Part shown: one piece after another, positions 20,639 through 29,020 of the stretch | Layout: every line of letters starts with the position of its first letter | How positions within the stretch are numbered: the stretch's first letter is position 1 | Assembly: GCA_017983755.1 (NCBI GenBank) | Contig: JAGOAU010000005.1 | Coordinates: 1-64,000 of the forward strand | Reading direction: 5' to 3' | DNA length: 64,000 nucleotides | DNA from: Azonexus sp. | GTDB lineage: Bacteria > Pseudomonadota > Gammaproteobacteria > Burkholderiales > Rhodocyclaceae | Translations under genes and position numbers: made by a program | Notes under the pieces: model-generated | The model's input: the letters and a program-made list of their open reading frames with translations, nothing else | Told to the model about the DNA's origin: nothing | Databases searched by the model: none

Positions 20639-21399
20639 GTTTGTTCGAACCAGCTGAGTCTGGCGTGCAGATTGACGACGCTGCCGACGACGATCAGCGC
20701 CGGTGGTTTGATGCCGGTTTCCTCGATGCGCTGGGGCAGGGTGCCGAGGGTGGCGAGCAGGGTCTGCTGGGTCGGCAGGGTGCCGTTGCGGACGACCGCT
20801 GCCGGGGTCAGCGACGGCAGGCCGTGGTTGATCATCTGGCGGCAGATTTCGCTGGCGGCGCCGATGCCCATGTAGAAGACGACGGTCTGGTTGGGCCGGG
20901 CGAGCGCTGGCCAATCGAGATTGACCGTACCGTCCTTGAGGTGGCCGGTGACGAAGGTGACGGCCTGGGCGTGGTCGCGATGGGTCAGTGGAAACCCGGA
21001 GTAGGCGGCGCAGCCGGCAGCGGCGGTGACGCCGGGAACGACTTCGAAGGGAATGCCTGAGGCGGCCAGCGTCTCCAGTTCCTCGCCGCCACGTCCGAAG
21101 ATGAAGGGGTCGCCGCCCTTCAGGCGCACCACAGACAGCTTTTCGCGGGCCAGCTCGACCAGCAGGTTGTTGATCGACTCCTGCGGCAGCGTGTGGTTCG
21201 AGGCCTCCTTGCCGGCATAGATGCGACGCGCGTCCGGGCGCGCCAGATCCATGATGCCGTCGCCGACGAGGTGGTCGAAGACCAGGACATCGGCCCGGGC
21301 GATCAGGCGGGCAGCCTTGACGGTGAGGAGGTCGGGGTCGCCGGGGCCGGCGCCGATCAGCCAGACCTTGCCGGCCGCGAGAGTGTTTTGCTTGTCCAT
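20635..21399 (-). CDS. nirE: Uroporphyrinogen-III C-methyltransferase
   Basis: SUMT methylates uroporphyrinogen III twice with SAM to precorrin-2, the entry to sirohaem and haem d1. 254 residues with both class signatures: LIGAGPGDPDLLTVKA at the N-terminus and VRLKGGDPFIFGRGGEE near residue 90. I use the ATG at 21399, which gives a normal N-terminus. The divergent position beside nirS supports the nirE role in haem d1 synthesis; cobA is an alternative name, and it lacks the CysG N-terminal domains. Confidence 0.9.
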   Translation of the reverse strand: MDKQNTLAAGKVWLIGAGPGDPDLLTVKAARLIARADVLVFDHLVGDGIMDLARPDARRIYAGKEASNHTLPQESINNLLVELAREKLSVVRLKGGDPFIFGRGGEELETLAASGIPFEVVPGVTAAAGCAAYSGFPLTHRDHAQAVTFVTGHLKDGTVNLDWPALARPNQTVVFYMGIGAASEICRQMINHGLPSLTPAAVVRNGTLPTQQTLLATLGTLPQRIEETGIKPPALIVVGSVVNLHARLSWFEQT

Positions 21400-21559
21400 G
21401 ATGCCCTTGTGTCTTTGGGCGCTCATCCTAATGCGGGAATTGGTGCCTGCCAATAGGGAGTTCTGACGGGCCGCAGACGGGTAGTCATAAAGAACGATGC
21501 CACTAGGTATAAATGACTACAGGCGATTGAATGTAAATGAATTCTTATGCACGAAAAGA

Positions 21560-21573
21560 TTGATTGGCATCAA
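21560..21573. promoter_or_regulatory. FNR/DNR box upstream of nirS
   Basis: TTGATTGGCATCAA is a perfect TTGAT-N4-ATCAA palindrome centred about 88 bp before the nirS start, in the 255-bp nirE-nirS divergent region. CRP/FNR-family regulators (FNR, or the NO sensor DNR/NnrR) control cd1 nitrite reductase genes through such sites. Which regulator acts here cannot be told. Confidence 0.88.
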
Positions 21574-21602
21574 GGATGGAGGACGGGGTCAGGTTCAACC
21601 TA

Positions 21603-21638
21603 GCGCCCATCGCGTTGGGGAAATGGCGCGCCTTTTTT
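21603..21638 (+). promoter_or_regulatory. Terminator-like hairpin in the nirS leader
   Basis: GCGCCCAT pairs with ATGGCGC (one bulged C) and six T follow at 21633-21638, only a few bases before the AGGAGAGGAAG ribosome site. It may be an attenuator or the end of an upstream transcript. Confidence 0.45.
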
Positions 21639-21645
21639 GTTCTAG

Positions 21646-23340
<1,695 letters not shown>

Positions 23341-23355
23341 TCGACGGGGTATTGT

Positions 23356-23369
23356 TTGATCTGCAGCAA
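23356..23369 (+). promoter_or_regulatory. Possible second FNR-like half-conserved box
   Basis: TTGATCTGCAGCAA differs from TTGAT-N4-ATCAA at one base. It lies 16 bp after the nirS stop and about 95 bp before the next gene, so it could drive the distal operon. Confidence 0.35.
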
Positions 23370-23370
23370 G

Positions 23371-23396
23371 GCTACGGGGGCGCAAGCCCCCGTAGC
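23371..23396 (+). terminator. Strong hairpin between nirS and the next cytochrome gene
   Basis: Perfect 11-bp arms (GCTACGGGGGC and its complement) close a GCAA tetraloop. No T-tract follows, so it is more likely an RNA processing or 3'-stabilising structure that favours nirS mRNA than a full terminator. Confidence 0.6.
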
Positions 23397-23464
23397 ATAT
23401 GGAACACCGGCAGCAGAATGACGCGTGTTTCCGTCGCAACGAAATTTTTGTGGAGATGACCACG

Positions 23465-24307
23465 ATGAAGAAGAATGCTGTTTCCCTGGCCCTGACGGGC
23501 GCCCTCATTGCCCTCGCTTCGCAGACGGCCATGGCCGCCCCGGACTGGAGCAAGGTGCCGAAAGCCGATATTTATGTTTTCCACCCCGGTGTGACCCCGA
23601 TCGAGTGGGTTTCCGGCAAGGGCGAGCACAGCGGCGCCAGCGGTCTCAAGAAGGGCGAAGCCTGTGCCGGCTGCCACGTCGAGGACGGCAAGCTGAGCCT
23701 CGATCTCAAGCGCCTGGCGAGCAAGGAACTGGAACCCAAAGGCGCGCCGAAGACCATGAGCTATCCGGTCAATGTGCAGGCGGCCTACGATGCCAACAAC
23801 CTCTACGTGCGCCTGACCTTCAAGGCGCCGGGCGGCGGCGCCGACCATTCCGACAAGGACAACGAGGTCAAGGCCACCGTCATGTTCCCCAACGACAAGG
23901 TGACCATCGGCGATCAGGTCGGCTGCTGGGCGGCCTGCCACAAGGATGCCCGCACCATGCCGGGGGCTGACGACAAGAAGACCAAGTACGCGACACCGGG
24001 CGCCATGGACCTGATGCAGTGGAAGAGCGGCGGTGGCGGCAAGGCGGTCGACGGTACGGTGACCGACAAGCGCAACATGGAAGGCGGCAAGGCCGGTGTC
24101 ACGGCCGAAGGCGCCAAGGCTGGAGATACGTATACCGTGACCTTCACGCGCAAGCTGGCTGGTGGTGTCAATCTGGCGCCGGGCAAGGCTGTGCCGTTCG
24201 GCATCGCGATCCATGCCGATAACTCCAGCGGTCGTTTCCATCACGTCTCCTTCGGCCACAAGCTGGGCCTGGGTGCCGATGGCGACGTCAAGGCCGCCAA
24301 GCAGTAA
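23465..24307 (+). CDS. Ethylbenzene-dehydrogenase-like haem-binding cytochrome
   Basis: 280 residues with a signal peptide (cleavage after TAMA, near residue 23). The mature protein resembles the cytochrome c-552/DMSO-reductase gamma-type haem-binding fold (PF09459-like). A standard haem c site CAGCH lies near residue 55, and a second candidate site, CWAACH, has three residues between the cysteines. The start at 23465 is preferred because GGAG lies nine bases upstream; an ATG at 23456 is in frame. Its position directly after nirS suggests an electron-transfer or accessory role in nitrite reduction, by context only. Confidence 0.8.
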   Translation: MKKNAVSLALTGALIALASQTAMAAPDWSKVPKADIYVFHPGVTPIEWVSGKGEHSGASGLKKGEACAGCHVEDGKLSLDLKRLASKELEPKGAPKTMSYPVNVQAAYDANNLYVRLTFKAPGGGADHSDKDNEVKATVMFPNDKVTIGDQVGCWAACHKDARTMPGADDKKTKYATPGAMDLMQWKSGGGGKAVDGTVTDKRNMEGGKAGVTAEGAKAGDTYTVTFTRKLAGGVNLAPGKAVPFGIAIHADNSSGRFHHVSFGHKLGLGADGDVKAAKQ

Positions 24308-24332
24308 GCGCGATGGCTGTCCGGAGTTCGTG

Positions 24333-24665
24333 ATGTTCGCCGGATGGAAAATTCTGAAGTGGGCGCCGGCTGTGCTGGCGCTCGTTTCCTTTGTGGCCGG
24401 TGCCGCCGAGACGGTCACCGTCGACATCCAGGGTTACAAGTATGTCCCGGCCGAAGTGACGGTACGCGTTGGCGACACCGTGAAGTGGACCAATCGCGAG
24501 AAGCGCACCAGCCACTCGGTGCTGTTCCCGGCCGAGAACGGCCTCGAGTCCGAACGCCTGTTCCCGGATGAAAGCTGGGAAAGGCGCTTCACGAAGCCCG
24601 GGCGCTACGACTACACTTGCACTCCGCATCCCGAAATGAAAGGTGTCGTGATTGTTGGCGAGTAG
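24333..24665 (+). CDS. Periplasmic cupredoxin
   Basis: 110 residues, signal peptide to about residue 25, then a plastocyanin/pseudoazurin-like domain. The type 1 copper ligands are visible as His61 (TSHSVLF), Cys96, His99 and Met102 (CTPHPEM). It is a small blue-copper electron carrier and a plausible donor to NirS, taking the place that cytochrome c551 (nirM) has in Pseudomonas. The end overlaps the nirC start by 14 bp. Confidence 0.88.
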   Translation: MFAGWKILKWAPAVLALVSFVAGAAETVTVDIQGYKYVPAEVTVRVGDTVKWTNREKRTSHSVLFPAENGLESERLFPDESWERRFTKPGRYDYTCTPHPEMKGVVIVGE

Positions 24666-24969
24666 GCTGGTTTTTGCCCTTTTCTGGGTGTCGACCGCAA
24701 CCATGGCCGCCGAGCCCGATGCGCTCCGGCAAAAGGAACTGGTGCGGCTGGTTCGCCAGGATTGCGGCTCGTGCCACGGCATGACCCTGCAGGGCGGCCT
24801 CGGGCCGGCGCTGCTGCCGGCCAACCTGCACGACAAGCCGGCCGAAAGCCTGGTGGCGACGATCTATTACGGGCGCCCCGGTACGCCGATGCCGCCGTGG
24901 AAGCAGTTCATGTCAGAAGCCGAGGCCGGCTGGATCGTGCAAAAATTGATGAGCGGATTCCCGCAGTGA
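24652..24969 (+). CDS. nirC: NirC-type monohaem cytochrome c
   Basis: 105 residues with a signal peptide ending near AAE21. The single haem site is CGSCH (Cys38, Cys41, His42), and the distal Met lies in YYGRPGTPMPPWKQFM. NirC is an electron carrier connected with NirS and haem d1 maturation. The frame starts at a TTG (24652 or 24655) inside the cupredoxin gene; no ATG fits the signal peptide. An exact copy of the 12-mer lies in the signal sequence at 24690-24701. Confidence 0.88.
   Translation: MLASRLVFALFWVSTATMAAEPDALRQKELVRLVRQDCGSCHGMTLQGGLGPALLPANLHDKPAESLVATIYYGRPGTPMPPWKQFMSEAEAGWIVQKLMSGFPQ
24690..24701 (-). repeat. 12-mer repeat, exact copy
   Basis: Inside the nirC signal-peptide region, where the coding strand reads Ser-Thr-Ala-Thr. 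Confidence 0.8.
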
Positions 24970-24976
24970 GGATGCG

Positions 24977-26140
24977 ATGCGCCTAGTCCTGAGTCTTTTC
25001 CTGGCCCTGCTGGTGGCCGCGTGCGCCGGCCCGCAGGTGCGCGGCACCGGCGACCTCGGCCTGGTCATCGAACGCGCCAGCGGCCACGTGACGCTGGTCG
25101 ATACCACGACGCGCCTGCCCTACGCGCGGATCGGCGGGCTCGGCGATCTCTCGCACGCCTCCGCCGTCTATTCGCGCGACGGCCGCTACGCCTTCGTCTT
25201 CGGCCGCGACGGCGGGCTGACCAAGATCGACATGCTCGAAGCGAAGGTGGTCAAGCGCGTCATCCAGTCGGGCAACGCCATCGGCGGCTCGATCTCGCAG
25301 GATGGCCGCATCGTCGTCGCCCAGAACTACACGCCGGGCGGCATCAAGGCTTTCGATGCCGCGACGCTCGAACTGCTCTCCGAAGTGCCGGCCGAATACG
25401 CGCCGGGCAAGTTCTCCAAGGTTGTCGGCCTCGCCGATACCGCCGGCAACAAGTTCGCCTACGCGCTGTTCGAGGGCGGCGAAATCCGGGTCACGGACTT
25501 TTCCAATCCGCGCCAGCCGACGACGCAGCGCTTCCCGGCCGGCAGCCAGCCCTACGACGGCCTCGTGACGCCCGACGGCCGCTACTTCCTCGCCGGCCTG
25601 TTCGGCGAAGACGGGGTCGCCATGCTCGATCTTTGGCAAACGGAGAAGGGCGCGCGCAAGATTCTCGAAAAATACGGGCGCGGCGAGGAGAAACTCCCGG
25701 TCTTCAAGATGCCGCACCTGCGTGGCTGGTCGGTGGCGCAGGGCAAGGCCTACCTGCCGGCGATCGGCCGCCACGAGGTGCTGGTGGTCGATGTCGCGAC
25801 CTGGAAGGAAGTCGGCCGCATCCCGGTGCGCGGCCAGCCGGTCTTCGTCATGGCGCGCCCGGACGGGCGCCAGGTTTGGGTCAATTTCGCCTTCCCCGAC
25901 AATGGCAAGATGGACGTCATCGACACTTTGGCCGGCAAGGTCGTGCATGCCTTCGAGCCGGGCAAGGGCATCCTGCACATGGAATTTACGCCGCGCGGTG
26001 AAAACGTCTGGCTCTCGGCACGCGACGACAACAAGGTGCTGATCTACGACACCACGACTTTCGCCCGGGTCGGCGAGATCGCTGCCGACAACCCGTCCGG
26101 CATCTTCTTCACTACCCGCGCGGCGCGCATCGGCTTCTGA
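24977..26140 (+). CDS. nirF: Haem d1 biosynthesis protein NirF
   Basis: A periplasmic NirS-propeller homologue that acts late in haem d1 synthesis. 387 residues. A lipobox LLVAAC with Cys16 predicts a lipoprotein. Beta-propeller repeats run through the protein (YSRDGRYAFVFGRDGGL; VTPDGRYFLAGLFGEDGVA). It lacks a cytochrome c domain, as NirF should. It begins seven bp after nirC, and nirDL follows after two bases. Confidence 0.95.
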   Translation: MRLVLSLFLALLVAACAGPQVRGTGDLGLVIERASGHVTLVDTTTRLPYARIGGLGDLSHASAVYSRDGRYAFVFGRDGGLTKIDMLEAKVVKRVIQSGNAIGGSISQDGRIVVAQNYTPGGIKAFDAATLELLSEVPAEYAPGKFSKVVGLADTAGNKFAYALFEGGEIRVTDFSNPRQPTTQRFPAGSQPYDGLVTPDGRYFLAGLFGEDGVAMLDLWQTEKGARKILEKYGRGEEKLPVFKMPHLRGWSVAQGKAYLPAIGRHEVLVVDVATWKEVGRIPVRGQPVFVMARPDGRQVWVNFAFPDNGKMDVIDTLAGKVVHAFEPGKGILHMEFTPRGENVWLSARDDNKVLIYDTTTFARVGEIAADNPSGIFFTTRAARIGF

Positions 26141-26142
26141 CG

Positions 26143-27111
26143 ATGGACGACGCCCTCGAGTTCCGCCTGCTCAACGAGTTCCAGCGCGATTTCCCGCTCT
26201 GTCCGGCGCCTTTCGCCGAATTGGCGGCGCGCCTCGGGGTCGGCGAGAAGGCGGTGCTGAGCGGTCTCGAAAAGCTGCGCCGCGAGGGCAAGATCTCGCG
26301 CGTCGGCGCCGTCTTCGCGCCCAAGCGCATCGGCGCCTCGACGCTGGCGGCGATGGCGGTGCCGCCGGAGAAGCTGGGCGCGGTAGCGGTTGCGGTCAAC
26401 CGCTTCCCCGAGGTCAATCACAATTACGAGCGCGAGCATCGCTACAACCTGTGGTTCGTCGTCACGGCCGGCAGCGAGGGGCGCCTGCAGGCGACGCTGG
26501 GGGCGATCGAGAAGGCGGCCGGCTACCCGCTGCTGGCCTTGCCGCTGCTTGAGGAATTCCACATCGACCTTGGCTTCCCGCTGCAGGGCGCCGCCCGCAA
26601 GACGGCTGCCGTCGCCCGTGCGGTGCATCCGGTCGCGCCGATCGGCGAAGCCGAGCGCCGGCTGGTGTCGGTGCTGCAGGAGGGGCTGCCGCTGTTCATC
26701 CGCCCCTTCGCGCTGATCGCCGAGCGCATCGGCGCTTCGGAAAACGAGGTGCTCGCCCGCATCGGCAACTGGCTGGAAGACGGCGCGATCAAGCGTTTCG
26801 GCGTCGTCGTCCGCCACCACGAACTCGGCTACACCGCCAACGCCATGCTGGTGCACGACATTCCCGACGCGCGTGTCGGCGAACTCGGCCGCGCGCTGGC
26901 CGAGGAGCCGGCGGTGACCCTCTGCTACCGCCGCCCGCGCCGCCTGCCGGACTGGCCGTACAACCTGTTCTGCATGATCCACGGCCGCGAACGGACAGAT
27001 GTCGAAGCTATCATCGCCGATTTGCGTCAACGCCACGGATTGAACGACTGCGCGCACGATGTGCTGTTTTCGCTGACCCGCTTCAAGCAGAACGGCGCGC
27101 GCTATGCCTGA
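26143..27111 (+). CDS. nirDL: Fused NirD-NirL sirohaem decarboxylase subunit
   Basis: 322 residues containing two AsnC/Lrp-like units. The NirD-type half (about 1-150) has HNYEREHRYNLWFVV; the NirL-type half (about 165-322) has CYRRPRRLPDWPYNLF. With NirG and NirH these decarboxylate the acetate side chains of sirohaem to didecarboxysirohaem. They are separate genes in Pseudomonas and fused in several other denitrifiers, as here. The end overlaps nirG by eight bases. Confidence 0.94.
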   Translation: MDDALEFRLLNEFQRDFPLCPAPFAELAARLGVGEKAVLSGLEKLRREGKISRVGAVFAPKRIGASTLAAMAVPPEKLGAVAVAVNRFPEVNHNYEREHRYNLWFVVTAGSEGRLQATLGAIEKAAGYPLLALPLLEEFHIDLGFPLQGAARKTAAVARAVHPVAPIGEAERRLVSVLQEGLPLFIRPFALIAERIGASENEVLARIGNWLEDGAIKRFGVVVRHHELGYTANAMLVHDIPDARVGELGRALAEEPAVTLCYRRPRRLPDWPYNLFCMIHGRERTDVEAIIADLRQRHGLNDCAHDVLFSLTRFKQNGARYA

Positions 27112-27562
27112 GATCGATGCGGTCGACCGGCAAATAATCGACAAATTGCAGGGCGACTTCCCGCTCTGCGAACGTCCCTATGCTGCTGCCGCCGAACGCC
27201 TGGGCATCGCCGAGGACGAGTTGCTGGCCCGCCTGCAACGCCTGCTCGACCACAAGGTGCTGACCCGCTTCGGTCCGATGGTGCAGGTCGAGCGCATGGG
27301 CGGCGCCTTCGTGCTGGCTGCGCTTGCTGTCCCGGAGGCGCGCTACGACGAGGTCGCGGCGCTGGTCAACGCGCTGCCGCAGGTCGCCCACAATTACCGG
27401 CGCGAGCATGCGCTGAACATGTGGTTCGTGCTGGCGACCGAGACGCCGGCCGGCATTGCCGAGGCGGTCGCCCGTATCGAGCGCGATACGGGTTTGCCGG
27501 TCTTCGCCTTCCCCAAGGAACGGGAGTATTTCGTCGAAATGAAGCTGGCGGCGCGCACATGA
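27104..27562 (+). CDS. nirG: Sirohaem decarboxylase subunit NirG
   Basis: 152 residues, one AsnC/Lrp-like unit most like the NirD half of the preceding fusion (HNYRREHALNMWFVL). It partners an NirH/NirL-type protein to decarboxylate sirohaem in the cytoplasm. It overlaps nirDL by eight bases and nirH by four. The substrate-binding His is within the HNYRREH motif. Confidence 0.93.
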   Translation: MPEIDAVDRQIIDKLQGDFPLCERPYAAAAERLGIAEDELLARLQRLLDHKVLTRFGPMVQVERMGGAFVLAALAVPEARYDEVAALVNALPQVAHNYRREHALNMWFVLATETPAGIAEAVARIERDTGLPVFAFPKEREYFVEMKLAART

Positions 27563-28044
27563 AGGATTCGCTGCGACTCGACGCCATCGACCGCGCGCTG
27601 ATCGTCGCCACGCAGGGCGGCCTGCCGCTGGTCGCCCGGCCCTACGAGGCGATCGGCGAACAGGTCGGCATCGCCGGGGGCGAGGTGACGCGCCGCCTGC
27701 AGGCGCTGCTCGAAGCCGGCATCATCCGCCGCATCGGCGCCGTACCCAACCATTACGCCATCGGCTGGACGGCCAACGGCATGACGGTGTGGGACGTCGC
27801 CGACGAGCGGATCGACGAGCTCGGTGCCCGAATTGGCGCCCTCGACTTCGTCACCCACTGCTACCGCCGGCCGCGTGCCTTGCCGGACTGGCCGTACAAC
27901 CTCTTTGCCATGGTGCACGGCAGTTCGCGCGAAGAAGTGCACGAGAAGGCAGGGCGGATCGCCGAACTGCTGGGCGCCGACTGCCGCGGCAGCGACATTC
28001 TTTTTTCCTCGCGCATCCTGAAAAAAGCCGGTCTGCGTATCTGA
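27559..28044 (+). CDS. nirH: Sirohaem decarboxylase subunit NirH
   Basis: 161 residues, an AsnC/Lrp-like unit of the NirL/NirH type with CYRRPRALPDWPYNLF near residue 100. The ATG at 27559 overlaps the nirG stop (ATGA). It is the last gene of the nirS-nirH operon; nirJ and nirN are not next but 16 kb away. The 296 bp after it form a separate regulatory region. Confidence 0.93.
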   Translation: MKDSLRLDAIDRALIVATQGGLPLVARPYEAIGEQVGIAGGEVTRRLQALLEAGIIRRIGAVPNHYAIGWTANGMTVWDVADERIDELGARIGALDFVTHCYRRPRALPDWPYNLFAMVHGSSREEVHEKAGRIAELLGADCRGSDILFSSRILKKAGLRI

Positions 28045-28073
28045 CTGCGCAAGCTGCCGAAATTTCAGGTGGC

Positions 28074-28088
28074 CTGCCAAAATGGCAG
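28074..28088. promoter_or_regulatory. Upstream palindrome 1 (candidate activator site)
   Basis: CTGCCAAAATGGCAG is a palindrome with 6-bp arms. It differs at one central base from the copy at 28141-28155, 67 bp away. Centres lie about 176 and 109 bp before the inferred sigma-54 start, as expected for enhancer sites. Confidence 0.65.
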
Positions 28089-28140
28089 AGGTGTTGATTC
28101 AGTAAAATCAACGACTTGGCTGAGATCGTTTGACTTGTGG

Positions 28141-28155
28141 CTGCCAAACTGGCAG
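28141..28155. promoter_or_regulatory. Upstream palindrome 2 (candidate activator site)
   Basis: CTGCCAAACTGGCAG has the same arms as palindrome 1. The sigma-54 response regulator encoded at 35096-36427 is the natural candidate to bind both. Confidence 0.65.
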
Positions 28156-28193
28156 GGCGCTAAATTTCTCCGAACTTCGAGAAGGCTTTAATT

Positions 28194-28211
28194 GCCATTG
28201 AAATCAATGGC
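28194..28211. repeat. Perfect 18-bp palindrome near the sigma-54 promoter
   Basis: GCCATTGA and TCAATGGC arms around AA, centred about 55 bp before the inferred start. The sequence differs from the two upstream palindromes, so a second factor may bind, or it may bend DNA between enhancer and promoter. Confidence 0.45.
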
Positions 28212-28230
28212 TTGAGAAAATCATCGATGC

Positions 28231-28246
28231 TGGCACGGACGATGCA
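28231..28246 (+). promoter_or_regulatory. Sigma-54 promoter of the molybdoenzyme operon
   Basis: TGGCACG-N4-ATGCA matches TGGCACG-N4-TTGCA at all but one base, with the invariant GG and GC exactly ten bases apart (28232-28233 and 28244-28245). Transcription would begin near 28257, giving an 84-nt leader. Confidence 0.78.
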
Positions 28247-28340
28247 CATGAGATAGTGCCCGGGCAGAGGGTCCGGGTCGTCTTCGCCCAAGATGCGAAG
28301 GCGGTGAATTCATTACAATCCATCATATGTGAGGTATTAC

Positions 28341-28652
28341 ATGAAGAAGATCGCTACCGTTGTTGCCATCGCCGCCGCTTTTGCTGCCAACGTTTATGCT
28401 GCCGACCAGAAAGGCATGTCGGGGATGGGCGGCATGTCCGGCATGGAAGGCCAGAAGGGCATGTCCGGCATGCAGGGCATGGAAGGTCAGAAGGGTATGT
28501 CCGGCATGCAGGGCATGGAAGGTCAGAAGGGTATGTCGGGCATGGGTGGCATGTCCGGCATGGAAGGCAAGAAGTCCAAGTCCTCCAAACAGGAAGGCAT
28601 GTCCGGCATGGGTGGCATGTCCGGCATGGGCGGCATGGAAGGCAAGAAGTAA
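28341..28652 (+). CDS. Methionine-rich secreted repeat protein
   Basis: 103 residues. Signal peptide MKKIATVVAIAAAFAANVYA, then about 83 residues built from GMSGM, GGM and GMEGQK units with 19 Met, many Gly and Lys, and no Cys, His or Trp. The ATG at 28341 has GAGG six bases upstream. It is first behind the sigma-54 promoter. Met-only proteins of this kind can hold Cu(I) or act as sacrificial oxidant scavengers repaired by methionine sulfoxide reductase, as described for the MrpX peptide of Azospira; either role here is inference. No Msr gene is adjacent. Confidence 0.85.
   Translation: MKKIATVVAIAAAFAANVYAADQKGMSGMGGMSGMEGQKGMSGMQGMEGQKGMSGMQGMEGQKGMSGMGGMSGMEGKKSKSSKQEGMSGMGGMSGMGGMEGKK
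28452..28523 (+). repeat. Two tandem 36-bp units in the Met-rich gene
   Basis: Two 36-bp units (28452-28487 and 28488-28523) differ at one base and each encode QKGMSGMQGMEG. Diverged units flank them, indicating growth of the gene by tandem duplication. Confidence 0.85.
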
Positions 28653-28718
28653 TATCTGCCTTGGTACGAATGAGGCGGGATTGCCTGCCTCATTCCTGAA
28701 TTCGAAACTGGCGGAAAA

Positions 28719-29018
28719 ATGAAAAATCTGAACCTGTTGCTCGGGTTGCTGGTAGTCGCCGGGGGAGCCGTCGCGCAGACGCAGGGCTTAATCGCCGGCC
28801 TGACGCCTGACCGAAGGCCCGAGGGAGCGCCGGTCATCACGCAGTTCGAGCAGACGCCAGCCTGGTGGGAAGCGGCGCTGCATGGCATTTCGCCACCGCA
28901 AAACGGCGTCGGCTTCCTGAAATACCAGGGAGCCTGGTATACCCCGTTCATCCTTCCCAACAGCACGGGGCGCTACGATATTCGCGGCTTCCATGCCGTC
29001 AAGGGACGCAAGGAATAA
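28719..29018 (+). CDS. Small secreted protein of the molybdoenzyme operon
   Basis: 99 residues with a signal peptide (cleaved after GAVA, near residue 18). The mature part is Trp/Pro-rich (TPAWWEAALHGISPPQNGVG; YQGAWYTPFILPN) and has no Cys, so it is not a cytochrome. I do not recognise it. It lies 66 bp after the Met-rich gene and 2 bp before the pentahaem cytochrome, so it is expressed with them and probably works in the periplasm with the complex. Confidence 0.78.
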   Translation: MKNLNLLLGLLVVAGGAVAQTQGLIAGLTPDRRPEGAPVITQFEQTPAWWEAALHGISPPQNGVGFLKYQGAWYTPFILPNSTGRYDIRGFHAVKGRKE

Positions 29019-29020
29019 TC

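Noticed and set aside
20635-21399. Full sirohaem synthase CysG
   Set aside because: Only the methyltransferase part is present; there is no N-terminal dehydrogenase/ferrochelatase domain.
28094-28111. TTGATTCAGTAAAATCAA resembles an FNR box
   Set aside because: The half sites are separated by too many bases for TTGAT-N4-ATCAA. It is an inverted repeat, but not that box.
28404-28646. Short direct repeats that could suggest a CRISPR array
   Set aside because: The repeats are in frame, without unique spacers, and encode a Met-rich protein with a signal peptide and ribosome site.
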